Shown here: positions 47,701-54,698 of the stretch, in pieces
Position numbering within the stretch: position 1 is the stretch's first letter
Layout of the letters: each line of letters opens with the position of its first letter
DNA from: Streptomyces anulatus
GTDB lineage: Bacteria > Actinomycetota > Actinomycetes > Streptomycetales > Streptomycetaceae
Length of the DNA stretch: 64,000 bases
Assembly (NCBI RefSeq): GCF_014650675.1
Contig: NZ_BMVK01000006.1
Coordinates: forward strand, 186,001-250,000
Direction of reading: 5' to 3'
Notes under the pieces: model-generated
Database searches by the model: none
The model's input: the letters and a program-made list of their open reading frames with translations, nothing else
What the model was told of the DNA's origin: nothing
Position numbers and translations under genes: made by a program

Positions 47701-48012
47701 GACCCTCGCCTGAGCAACGACGAACTCGCTTTCTACGACGCCGTCGCCGACCTCGGCTCCGCGCGTGAACTGATGGGCGACGAGGTTCTCTCCGGCATTG
47801 CCCGCGATCTCGTCGTCCAGATCCGCAAGAATCTCAAGCCCGACTGGATCGCCCGCGAGCCGGTCCGCGCCAAGCTCCGCAGCACCATCAAGCGCCTCCT
47901 GGCCAGGCACGGCTACCCGCCGGCCCAGGCCCCCGCGGCTATCGACCTCGTCCTGAAGCAGATGGAGCACTTCGCCAACGAGTGGGCCGCCGACGGAACC
48001 GCCGGCGCCTGA
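44740..48012 (+). CDS. hsdR: Type I restriction endonuclease/translocase subunit
   Basis: A 1090-residue motor and nuclease. The N-terminal PD-(D/E)xK site includes FDLVLYVNGLPLAVIELKRA; the superfamily 2 helicase has TQGSGKSEEMV (Walker A), VVDEAHRSHYD (DEAH-type) and FTGTPI and QALARVNR motifs. The C-terminal helical part binds the HsdM/HsdS core. Restriction would act on unmethylated foreign DNA. It is translationally coupled to hsdS. Confidence 0.95.
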   Translation: MTPHGEHEYGTDNFRPLEIDWEHLALEELLELDWPKAEGNEFAPGSGHRSSWDDLILYSDLREAIERLNPALFPDAVRDAVATAATPASQDAYEENRTAHGFLTGGIRSVSYVDALGAEHNPTIRIVDLDDADANTYRAVRQVTVIDGERNRRFDLVLYVNGLPLAVIELKRAGDEDATLETAHAQISRYAEEFPTAFRYNAVVVLSDGITAKYGTPFTPYEHFAPWNTDEFGARVETLESDGLAETGQSLALHGLFAQPRFLSLVKSFINFVPAKRMKRIAKPHQYFAVTRAADAVRDAAASDGRAGVVWHTQGSGKSEEMVLTTNLVSRDPLLHNPTVVVITDRNDLDDQLYSTFLESEVLPEGPRQITTRAELREELAAKRTGGILFTTLQKFGRTKQEKESGTDHPLLSDRRNIVVVVDEAHRSHYDNLDGYARHLRDALPHATLLAFTGTPISEADRDTRDVFGDYIDVYDLKRAADDGATVKVYHESRVVQLVLDRDVDPTTIDAEADRITDGLDDTERQRVEQLVATMNAMYGAPARIRDLTADLVEHWEARRERMKAFVGVSEEPGGAAGKAMIVCATRDICVSVYDALRELRPEWHSDEVDKGSMKIVFSSDSRKDPERLRTHALRGSQRKAVINRAKDPDDALELLIVNNMLLTGFDAPPIHTMYLDRPLKGANLMQALARVNRRFRSKQDGLLVGYAPLTENLQRAIAEYSEPDQEDRTLGQDIDRALDELRNEYEILDGILHGWDWRGRLAKPSQRAFIEAALSTANHLRDPRTPGNNPETLDNPNETLSRRFREHAHRLERFFALAGSSADIGSRFPDQPQWKRDIQFLVEVRAYMAKLDAMDREARGLPVARDVALYLAQLTSAVVETGGVTDLFAEAGLETADLTHLNDALVAQLQKSDTPHLAAEALRRLVEQKMREVTRHNIVRQTAFSDRLQDLMVKYMRQQLTSAEIIAKLVEMAKEIANDAKRGDQFDPRLSNDELAFYDAVADLGSARELMGDEVLSGIARDLVVQIRKNLKPDWIAREPVRAKLRSTIKRLLARHGYPPAQAPAAIDLVLKQMEHFANEWAADGTAGA

Positions 48013-48155
48013 CGTCCTGGCCGAAGCGCCCGTCCTCCTTCGAGGCCGCCGCCGGGACCAGGTGGTACGGGCTTCCCGACGCCGTACCACACGTGCTCTC
48101 GCGACGACCGCCCTGATCTCCACGAACCGCACGAGCTGCCGCCGGAGGAACGCAG

Positions 48156-51100
48156 ATGCCCCAGATCGACACCCGACTCATACAGACAGCGGTCATGGGC
48201 GGCAAGGACGGCGATCGCCCCGTGATCCTCCCTGAGGAGGCACACAACCTCGACGAGTTCCGCCGTCAGTACGGCCAGACGAACTTCTGGTGCGGCACGC
48301 TCCTGGGCGGCTGCGGCGAGAAGCTGATGACCAAGAGGTACGAGACCAAGGTCTGCCACTTCGCCCACCACCCGGACCGCTACGGCACCAGCGCCGAGTG
48401 CCACAGGACCTCCGAAGGTGCCGACGGCGCCGACCACCTGTTCATCAAGCAGCACGTGAAGAACTGGCTCACCGGACAGGGCCACGCAGCCGAAGCATCT
48501 CTCCGCACCCTTGGCACGGGACCTGGCGACGCCGTCGATTTCTGGCTGCGGGCGACGGAGCAACACCTGCGCTTCGAGCTCCGGCCCGAGGACTACCGAA
48601 GGTGGCGCAAGGCCGCTGAGAGCCTGGGTGCCCGCGAAGGACATGTGGAGTGGGTCTTCGGACCAGAGAGCACGATCACCCACGACATGGTCGCGCGCCA
48701 GGGATACGCGCTGCGGGTGCGATGTGAGACGAAGGGGACCGACCGGCGGGTTCTCATCGGAACCGTCACCGCGGACCGGCCGGTCGTGTGGGAACCTCTC
48801 GCCACGTGCCGGATGACCAGAGACGGCATGGTGACCCCGGCCCTGGAAAATCTGCGTTCCGCCGGAAAGATACGTGTCGGCGGTATGCGCAACGCCCCGC
48901 TCCCCACGAGTCTCCCCATGACCGGAGCCCAAATCGTTTTCGCTGTCGACGGCGAGGCAGCGGAACCAACAAATTCGCCGTTCGAGGAGAAGGGCCGCCG
49001 TCTCTACGCCGGTTACTTGAAGCCCACCGCCAAACGGATCATCCGGGGACTGCTCTCACTCCCCGCCGACACGCCGCCGCCGTCCGACGACTTCGTCTAC
49101 CAGCTCTCCGGTGCCGTACGTCTCCTGCTCACCGACCCCATCGGGACCGCGCAGGCTTACTGGGCGATCCGAGCCGACGTGGTAACGCAGCTGAACGGCC
49201 TGGACGCGGAGCGCACCGGATTGTGGCGCCCGAGCGTCGCGCTCGACGCGCCTGTCTCTGCGCCCGCCCCCGCGCAGCGGCAAGCCAGCGAGGAGAGGCC
49301 CCCTGCCGCTTCTGCACAACAAATAAGAGGTGGTGTACGCAGTCGGCAGGCGACGGCTCTCCGTAAAGGGTTAGTCATGGTCGCACGTCGGGGCGGTACG
49401 ACCACATGGCAACAACTCGCCCAACGGATCGACCCTGGGCTGCGTCATCTCTCTGACAACTCACTGCGCAATCTGCTCGTGGAAGCAGATCACCCGGTGA
49501 GCGAGAACGCGGTGCCCCTGAGCGTCCTGGTCCTGACACCCGGAGGGCAGAAGAAGTTGCCTTACCTGAGTGCGGTTCTACGGGCCCTCGGTATCGATGC
49601 CCCCGTGTCTGAAGCCGAGCTTCAGCGATGGAGTACGGAAGCGATTCGCCGGATCCACACCTCCTACGAGCATCGCAACACCTCGCCCCTGAAGGCGGAA
49701 TCTCCCTCCGTCTCCCCCATTACCACGCGTCTGCCGAATGAAGCCAATCGGGAAGACGCGAACCAGAAGCTGCGGCTCCTGCGCGAGAAGATCGAGGAGG
49801 TGCGCCAAATCGCAGCTCGTGGGGAAGGAGATCGGGCGGCACGCCTCACCACTTCCCTCAAAGCTGGGGAGACCCATCTCCATCACTACACCGACGCCTG
49901 CAAAGACGCCCACGCACTCCGCCGATGGCGCGAGACCAGCAGGCAGTTGCTGCGCAATCTTGAAGACTTGGTCGGCCAAGCCTCTGCGCTTCAAGCTTCA
50001 GCCGTTCATCCTTCTACTCCCGCACCACCTGCCGCCCCTCACCCGCCGGAGCGGCCCGAGTCTCCTCCGACCGAACATCTCGAGGCGGCGCACAGCACGG
50101 ATCAGTCGGCATCGCTTCTGCCGCGAATGAGTGAATCCTTCATCGCAGCCAAGGCGTCCGGGGACGTCACCTCTGTACGCCGCATCGAGAGGGAGGCGAT
50201 TGCTCTCGCCGGCAGCAAGGCGTCCGCACAGACGAAGCTGCGGGCACGAGTCCTGAGCGACGAGATGCGCACCTGGATCAAGGCACGGGAGTCCGAGGAA
50301 GCGCTTGAATCCATGCGCACAGTCTTCGAGACCTTGCCCTCCCCTGGCGATCCCAGGGAAGCGGCGCGGCTCCGGAGCGCCCTGGAACATGTCAACGCCC
50401 TTCGCCAGCTGTCTTCCGAAGCGCTGACGCAGGACCTCTCAGACAGCTTCAGCGATCTCGAACATCGTTTGCACGCTGCGCAGACGGCCGCGGAGCAATC
50501 GGCCCAGCCTGCCCCGGCGGGGGTAAAAGCGGAGAGGTTGAAGGACAACGGCAGCGATCAGAATGTGGCACTCGCCGATTTCACCTGGCTGGTCAGCGAG
50601 ATCGAGGCAGCGCGGGAGGCAGACGACCTCGAGTCGGTCGAAGCCGCGCGCAGACTCGCCGGCCCGCTGTACGCACGCCACCTCTCTCCGGAGGACCGGG
50701 AGCGGTTCACTCCGTTCATGCGAGAAGTCAAAGCTTGGTGCGGCGCGCACCGGTCACGCCCCGAAACCGTGCCCGTGCTGAAGGCGATCAGGCAGTTGTT
50801 CACGAAATTGGACATGGCCCGTAGCACGGCGACGGTGTCGGAGATCGGGCTCGTACTCGACACGGTGCGAGAACTGCGGCACAAGATGGACGCACCCCTA
50901 CCCTCAGCGGATGAAAAGCGCCTCGTGCGTTGGGAAGCGCGTCTGCGGCAACGATCGCTCAGAGAGCGAACTACGGCCCTTCGTGAGGCCGCGCCGGACC
51001 GTACGTCCAGACGGCGTCCCGGCGCCGTCGCTGGCCAGGCTTCATCGCGGCCAGAACGGTTGTCTCTCGCGGCGATCGAGCGGCTGGCCGCTCCGGCCCG

Positions 51101-51413
51101 TGAGGTCCTGATGGACGCCGCTCGCGCAGGAGGTGCGGTTCTGACCTGGGGAGACCTGCGAGCGCGGCTGAAGGAGCCGCTGCCCCATCTACACCCCGAT
51201 GACCAGGGTGAACTCCTTGTCGCGGTCGACCGGGACACGCCACAGGATGAGCCGTTGCTGACCACGCTGATGGCGAGTGCGGACATCTCGCAGCACTGGC
51301 TGTATCCGCACGTCCGGTTCAGCCTCCACCGTCCGCGGATCCCCGAAGAGGAGCTGGCGGCCCACTGGGCGCGGGAGGTCCTGAAGCTCCGGCAGATCTG
51401 GCGGCATCGGTAG
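48156..51413 (+). CDS. Large CoiA-like zinc/nuclease protein with a duplicated C-terminal domain
   Basis: A 1085-residue protein, 143 bp downstream of hsdR on the same strand. Residues 46-83 hold C46, C53, C67-HFAHHP and C82-H83, the CoiA-like metal-binding and HFAH region; D128 and FELR (140-143) may be a PD-(D/E)xK-type site. A helical, low-complexity middle follows. Two copies of a domain of about 100 residues are visible at roughly 405-505 (GGTTTWQQL, SVLVLTPGG) and 984-1085 (GGAVLTWGDL, PLLTTLMAS, W). No named family covers the whole. GGAGGAA precedes ATG 48156. Association with the R-M operon is inferred from position. Confidence 0.7.
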   Translation: MPQIDTRLIQTAVMGGKDGDRPVILPEEAHNLDEFRRQYGQTNFWCGTLLGGCGEKLMTKRYETKVCHFAHHPDRYGTSAECHRTSEGADGADHLFIKQHVKNWLTGQGHAAEASLRTLGTGPGDAVDFWLRATEQHLRFELRPEDYRRWRKAAESLGAREGHVEWVFGPESTITHDMVARQGYALRVRCETKGTDRRVLIGTVTADRPVVWEPLATCRMTRDGMVTPALENLRSAGKIRVGGMRNAPLPTSLPMTGAQIVFAVDGEAAEPTNSPFEEKGRRLYAGYLKPTAKRIIRGLLSLPADTPPPSDDFVYQLSGAVRLLLTDPIGTAQAYWAIRADVVTQLNGLDAERTGLWRPSVALDAPVSAPAPAQRQASEERPPAASAQQIRGGVRSRQATALRKGLVMVARRGGTTTWQQLAQRIDPGLRHLSDNSLRNLLVEADHPVSENAVPLSVLVLTPGGQKKLPYLSAVLRALGIDAPVSEAELQRWSTEAIRRIHTSYEHRNTSPLKAESPSVSPITTRLPNEANREDANQKLRLLREKIEEVRQIAARGEGDRAARLTTSLKAGETHLHHYTDACKDAHALRRWRETSRQLLRNLEDLVGQASALQASAVHPSTPAPPAAPHPPERPESPPTEHLEAAHSTDQSASLLPRMSESFIAAKASGDVTSVRRIEREAIALAGSKASAQTKLRARVLSDEMRTWIKARESEEALESMRTVFETLPSPGDPREAARLRSALEHVNALRQLSSEALTQDLSDSFSDLEHRLHAAQTAAEQSAQPAPAGVKAERLKDNGSDQNVALADFTWLVSEIEAAREADDLESVEAARRLAGPLYARHLSPEDRERFTPFMREVKAWCGAHRSRPETVPVLKAIRQLFTKLDMARSTATVSEIGLVLDTVRELRHKMDAPLPSADEKRLVRWEARLRQRSLRERTTALREAAPDRTSRRRPGAVAGQASSRPERLSLAAIERLAAPAREVLMDAARAGGAVLTWGDLRARLKEPLPHLHPDDQGELLVAVDRDTPQDEPLLTTLMASADISQHWLYPHVRFSLHRPRIPEEELAAHWAREVLKLRQIWRHR

Positions 51414-51579
51414 GCCAGGGCCGGGGTGTTCCCCTCTCAGCCACGGGAACGGACTTGGCTCAAGGACGGCCCGATGCTGCGTGTCGTCCTGAGCGCCAGT
51501 TCGTTCCGGCGGCCGTCTCCCACCGGGGGGGCGGCCCGCGCGTCGGGCCAGGTTTCGGCCGACAAATATGAACGCCCCA

Positions 51580-51957
51580 TGATTCGTGCGGTGGTCTTCG
51601 ACGTCGGTGAGCGTCTGATGGACGCGACACGGGAGTATGGGACGTGGGCGGACTGGCTGGGGATGTATCAGCGCACACGCGTTCACAGCAGTGCTCACGC
51701 GCGGGCTGGACTACCGGAAGGTGTTCCAGGAGCTCCGGCCCGGCTTCGATCCCAACGCCGAGCGCGAGACGCGCGCCGCGGCAGGGCAGCCCGAGTACCC
51801 CGACGTCCGCAACAGCCCCGCCGCCCTGCGCGCGGACGGGCTGTGGCTGGGCATCGCCGGTGCCCAGGTGGAACGACCCGCCGGTCTCCTCCGTGGCCGA
51901 GCGGCCGGCGGCGATCCAAGGCGCGGAAAACGGCTGAGTTCGCCAGGGCCCAGGCGT
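51580..51957 (+). pseudogene. HAD-hydrolase remnant, frameshifted
   Basis: The start MIRAVVFDVGERLMDATREYG is the HAD motif I region (nucleophile Asp in FDVGE). After about 51670 the family continues in another frame (HAFTAVLTRGLDYRKVFQELRPGFD, then LWLGIAGAQ) and stops soon after. Two frame changes and no C-terminal half mean this is not a working gene. Confidence 0.6.
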
Positions 51958-52118
51958 AACGATGCTGGGCAGGACTTTGCTCGCCGCCTGGGCGAAGCAT
52001 GTGAACCGCATCGAACTAGAAATATGAGACCCCCGCTTACCACAAAAGCACGGTACGCCCAAACCGTGACTCGTCAGGGACTCTTGCAGTCGGTCGATTC
52101 GACAGGCAGGTGCGCACC

Positions 52119-52379
52119 ATGGACGAGAGCAAGAACTGCATGCCGGAAATGGCATTCCTCACATTGCACAAGGCGGTGGTCTATCTCGGCATCTCTCCCA
52201 ACAACCTCTACGTGTGGCGCCATCGCCGACAAGGGCCGCCCAGCTTCCAGATGGGCCGACGCGTGATGTACAGGATTTCCGCGCTTGACGAGTGGGTGGA
52301 CCGGCAGGAAATGGCGGACTCTCGATCGAATCCTGCCTTGAATCCGCTGAACTGCAAGCCGCTGCGTCGCACATCGTGA
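52119..52379 (+). CDS. xis: Excisionase-like helix-turn-helix protein
   Basis: An 86-residue protein of the AlpA/Xis (HTH_17) type: FLTLHKAVVYLGISPNNLYVW, then FQMGRRVMYRISALDEWVDRQ. Such proteins bend DNA and steer integrase toward excision. It lies 139 bp upstream of the integrase on the same strand. ATG 52119 is chosen; GTG 52110 is possible. Confidence 0.8.
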   Translation: MDESKNCMPEMAFLTLHKAVVYLGISPNNLYVWRHRRQGPPSFQMGRRVMYRISALDEWVDRQEMADSRSNPALNPLNCKPLRRTS

Positions 52380-52518
52380 CGTCCACGGCAGCACAGAGCA
52401 TCGACTCCAAACCGACATCAATTCCTACTGCCACAGCGGGATATGACCTGTCGCGAAGAAGCGTTCCCAACACCGTCAAGCACCCGGAACGCATCATTAG
52501 CACAGGTAGGAGGCCCTC

Positions 52519-54597
52519 ATGGCAGGCTACATCGAGGATCGTTGGCTCAAGAAGAGGCCGGACAAGGCGACCGGCAAGCGCGAGCGTACTTCCATGTGGG
52601 GGAAGGGGAAGCGGTACCGAGTCAAGGGCATTCCTGGTATTCAGGACAGGTCCTTCGAAACAAGCGAAGACGCCAAGCGCTGGCTCGCTGAGGCTCAGAC
52701 GGACTCCAGCAGGGGCGACTTCGTCGACCCACGGAATGGTGCCATCTTGCTCGCCGATTACATCACCGACCACTGGTGGCCCAGTCGAACGGATGAGCCG
52801 TCAACTGCGGGCCCCATGCGGAGCCGGATCTGGAACCACCTGATTCCCCTGCTCGGCTCGTATCCTCTGCGCGAGATCGACGCCTCGGCCCTTCGCCGGT
52901 TCAGGGCCGACCTGCTCTCTCGAGTCGAGGAGTCTTCTGCCGAGATCATATGGATACACCTCACCACCATCCTGAATGCCGCAGTTGATGACAAGCGCCT
53001 GCTGAAGAGCCCCGTCGCTGCCCACCGATCGATCAAGCGGCCCAAGCCGGTCGGCAAGAAGGCGAAAGCGTGGTCTCGAACCACGGTCGACGCGGTGCGG
53101 GACGGACTACAGGAGCGGTACCGAATCGCCGTGGACCTCGGGCTCGCACTCGGAGTTCGCCAAGGCGAGGCGCTCGGCCTCGCGGAAGAGGACTTCGACT
53201 ACGGGGCGGAGGGGGTCCACATACGGCGCCAGCTCCGCTGGGACGGGAAAGGGCGGCCGTACTTCTGCCTCCCCAAGGGCCGAAAGACCCGTGATGTTCC
53301 CCTTCCCCCGAACCTCGCCCGCCGCGTTCGGCTCCACTTCCAGCTCTTCCCACCGGTCGAGTGCACCCTGCCGTGGCGTAATCCTGAGACGCCGGCGACC
53401 GAGTTGGAAGAGCGTCAGCGCAAGCCGATCACCGTGCGACTCGTGCTGAGCACCTCCCACGGACTTCGTATCACTCCCGGGACTTGGAACGAGCGCAGCT
53501 GGAAGCCCGCTCTCGTAGCCGCAGGGGTCCTGCGCCAGGTCGGCGAGAAGGCGGAGAGTTACGGTTCCCGCGTCCGACTCCACCCCGTCTACGAGCGCTC
53601 ACGGCCGGACATGTTCCACGTCCTGCGCCACACCTTCGCGAGCGTGCAGTTGGAAGCCGGCGAGTCCATCGTGAGCGTGGCGACCTGGCTGGGGCATTCC
53701 TCCCCGAAGGTCACGCTCGACTACTACGCTCACTTCATGCCTGGCGCGGGCTGGCCGCGATGGACACATGGCTCGTCTGATGCAGGATCGAAAGTCCCTG
53801 GAAAGTCCCTGGCGCTGGCAAAGCCGCCTCGCAACCGACGAAAGCGCAGGTCACAGGGATGTACGCGGCGCCGACCAGTTGTACGCCGAGTACAAGGAGC
53901 CGCTGTACGCCGCTCCCCCGCTGCTCCAGCGGATGGTCGACGCGGGCCGCCTCGGCCGCAAGACCGGCTCGGGCTTCTACCCGTACGCCTGAACCTCCCC
54001 TTTCGTATCGCTGTCAGGAGCCGGTCCCGGTCACCCCGGGGCCGGCTCCTCGCGTGTACAGGACGCCGGTACGGGGCCGGGTCAGCCCAGTCTCAGGTGG
54101 TGCAGCATCAGCAGGGCCGCCGCCATGTTCGCGGCGGGCACCTCGCCCCGGGCGATCATGTCCGGGACCACCTTGAGCGGTATCCACTCGCGGCGCGAGG
54201 ACTCGAAGCCGTCCTGCGGGGGGCCGGTCCAGTGCGCCTCGTCGGACCAGTACAGGTGGTGGCGGGCGTCGGTGAGGCCGTTCGACGGTTCCACGGTGAG
54301 CAGCGGGCGCAGCTCGCCGGGGCGCCAGCCGGTCTCCTCCTCCATCTCGCGGGCGGCCGCCGCGGCGATGTCCTCGCCGTCCTCGACGACGCCCGCGGCC
54401 AGTTCCCACCCCCAGCTGTCGGTGATGAACCGGTGTCGCCAGAGCAGCAGCACCTCGTTCGCCTCGTTGACGACGGTGGCGGCCGCGACGGGTCGCAACC
54501 GGATGACGAAGTGGTCGAGGTGGCTGCCGTCGGGGAGCTGGACGTCCGCCAGATTCACCCGGAACCACGGGTTCTGATACACATTCTGTTCGCTTAA
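52519..54597 (+). CDS. int: Tyrosine site-specific integrase, C-terminus read through attR
   Basis: The catalytic set of the phage integrase family is complete: Arg214 (GVRQGEAL), His367 and Arg370 (HVLRHTF), His393 (LGHSS) and Tyr403 (TLDYYAHF). An N-terminal SAM-like core-binding domain precedes it. AGGAGG lies five bases before ATG 52519. After residue 410 the frame is unlike the family; a neighbouring frame reads RGLAAMDTWLV then TGA at 53778-53780, the expected kind of end. As sequenced, a frameshift near 53745-53757 keeps the frame open through attR to 54597. The enzyme should still work; the real gene effectively ends near 53780. Confidence 0.85.
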   Translation: MAGYIEDRWLKKRPDKATGKRERTSMWGKGKRYRVKGIPGIQDRSFETSEDAKRWLAEAQTDSSRGDFVDPRNGAILLADYITDHWWPSRTDEPSTAGPMRSRIWNHLIPLLGSYPLREIDASALRRFRADLLSRVEESSAEIIWIHLTTILNAAVDDKRLLKSPVAAHRSIKRPKPVGKKAKAWSRTTVDAVRDGLQERYRIAVDLGLALGVRQGEALGLAEEDFDYGAEGVHIRRQLRWDGKGRPYFCLPKGRKTRDVPLPPNLARRVRLHFQLFPPVECTLPWRNPETPATELEERQRKPITVRLVLSTSHGLRITPGTWNERSWKPALVAAGVLRQVGEKAESYGSRVRLHPVYERSRPDMFHVLRHTFASVQLEAGESIVSVATWLGHSSPKVTLDYYAHFMPGAGWPRWTHGSSDAGSKVPGKSLALAKPPRNRRKRRSQGCTRRRPVVRRVQGAAVRRSPAAPADGRRGPPRPQDRLGLLPVRLNLPFRIAVRSRSRSPRGRLLACTGRRYGAGSAQSQVVQHQQGRRHVRGGHLAPGDHVRDHLERYPLAARGLEAVLRGAGPVRLVGPVQVVAGVGEAVRRFHGEQRAQLAGAPAGLLLHLAGGRRGDVLAVLDDARGQFPPPAVGDEPVSPEQQHLVRLVDDGGGRDGSQPDDEVVEVAAVGELDVRQIHPEPRVLIHILFA
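53790..53811 (+). repeat. Arm-type repeats, right copies
   Basis: Two tandem copies of GAAAGTCCCTG (53790-53800 and 53801-53811), 69 bp before the attachment repeat. The same word occurs at 33783-33793, and a partial inverted copy (TCAGGGACT) near 52072. Confidence 0.6.
53880..53992 (+). repeat. Right attachment repeat (attR), displaced original hbd end
   Basis: 113 bp identical to the end of hbd (33434-33546), including its last 36 codons and stop, but with no coding sequence upstream. This marks the right boundary of the element. Confidence 0.92.
54016..54050 (+). terminator. Original hbd terminator
   Basis: AGGAGCCGG (54016-54024) pairs with CCGGCTCCT (54042-54050), with an inner CCCGG/CCGGG stem. 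It follows attR by 24 bp and is probably the terminator hbd used before integration. Confidence 0.65.
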
Positions 54598-54612
54598 GTT
54601 CGTCCACTGCAC
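54082..54612 (-). CDS. NUDIX hydrolase
   Basis: A 176-residue pyrophosphohydrolase. The Nudix box GVVEDGEDIAAAAAREMEEE leading into TGW is intact with all acidic metal ligands. The start QWTNLSEQNVYQNPWF is characteristic of a streptomycete ADP-ribose-pyrophosphatase-like group. I chose GTG 54612 (AAGGCGG seven bases upstream) rather than ATG 54633. Antisense read-through of the integrase frame crosses it. The substrate is not certain. Confidence 0.85.
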   Translation of the reverse strand: MQWTNLSEQNVYQNPWFRVNLADVQLPDGSHLDHFVIRLRPVAAATVVNEANEVLLLWRHRFITDSWGWELAAGVVEDGEDIAAAAAREMEEETGWRPGELRPLLTVEPSNGLTDARHHLYWSDEAHWTGPPQDGFESSRREWIPLKVVPDMIARGEVPAANMAAALLMLHHLRLG

Positions 54613-54698
54613 GGTTCTGCCGCCTTTCGACATGTTGGGGTCAACATGCCAGCAGGCTCGGTTGTCAGGGGGAACGAACGACGGGGCGTCGGCAGAGC

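Larger units (their letters stand above)
33434..53992. mobile_element. Integrated genomic island (about 20.6 kb) in the 3' end of hbd
   Basis: The element is bounded by 113-bp perfect direct repeats (33434-33546 and 53880-53992). It carries a tyrosine integrase and an excisionase-like gene at its right end. Cargo is restriction and defence-like genes only; I see no conjugation or replication gene, so it is not an obviously complete integrative conjugative element. The junctions, integrase and copy of the host gene end make site-specific integration near certain. Confidence 0.9.

Noticed and set aside
53880..53992. tRNA gene as the integration target
   Set aside because: The repeat is the 3' coding end of hbd, translated identically at both ends; no tRNA cloverleaf is present.
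53768..53992. Separate small gene ending with the hbd C-terminus at attR
   Set aside because: The frame merely joins integrase 3' sequence to the displaced hbd end; no start signal and no expected function.
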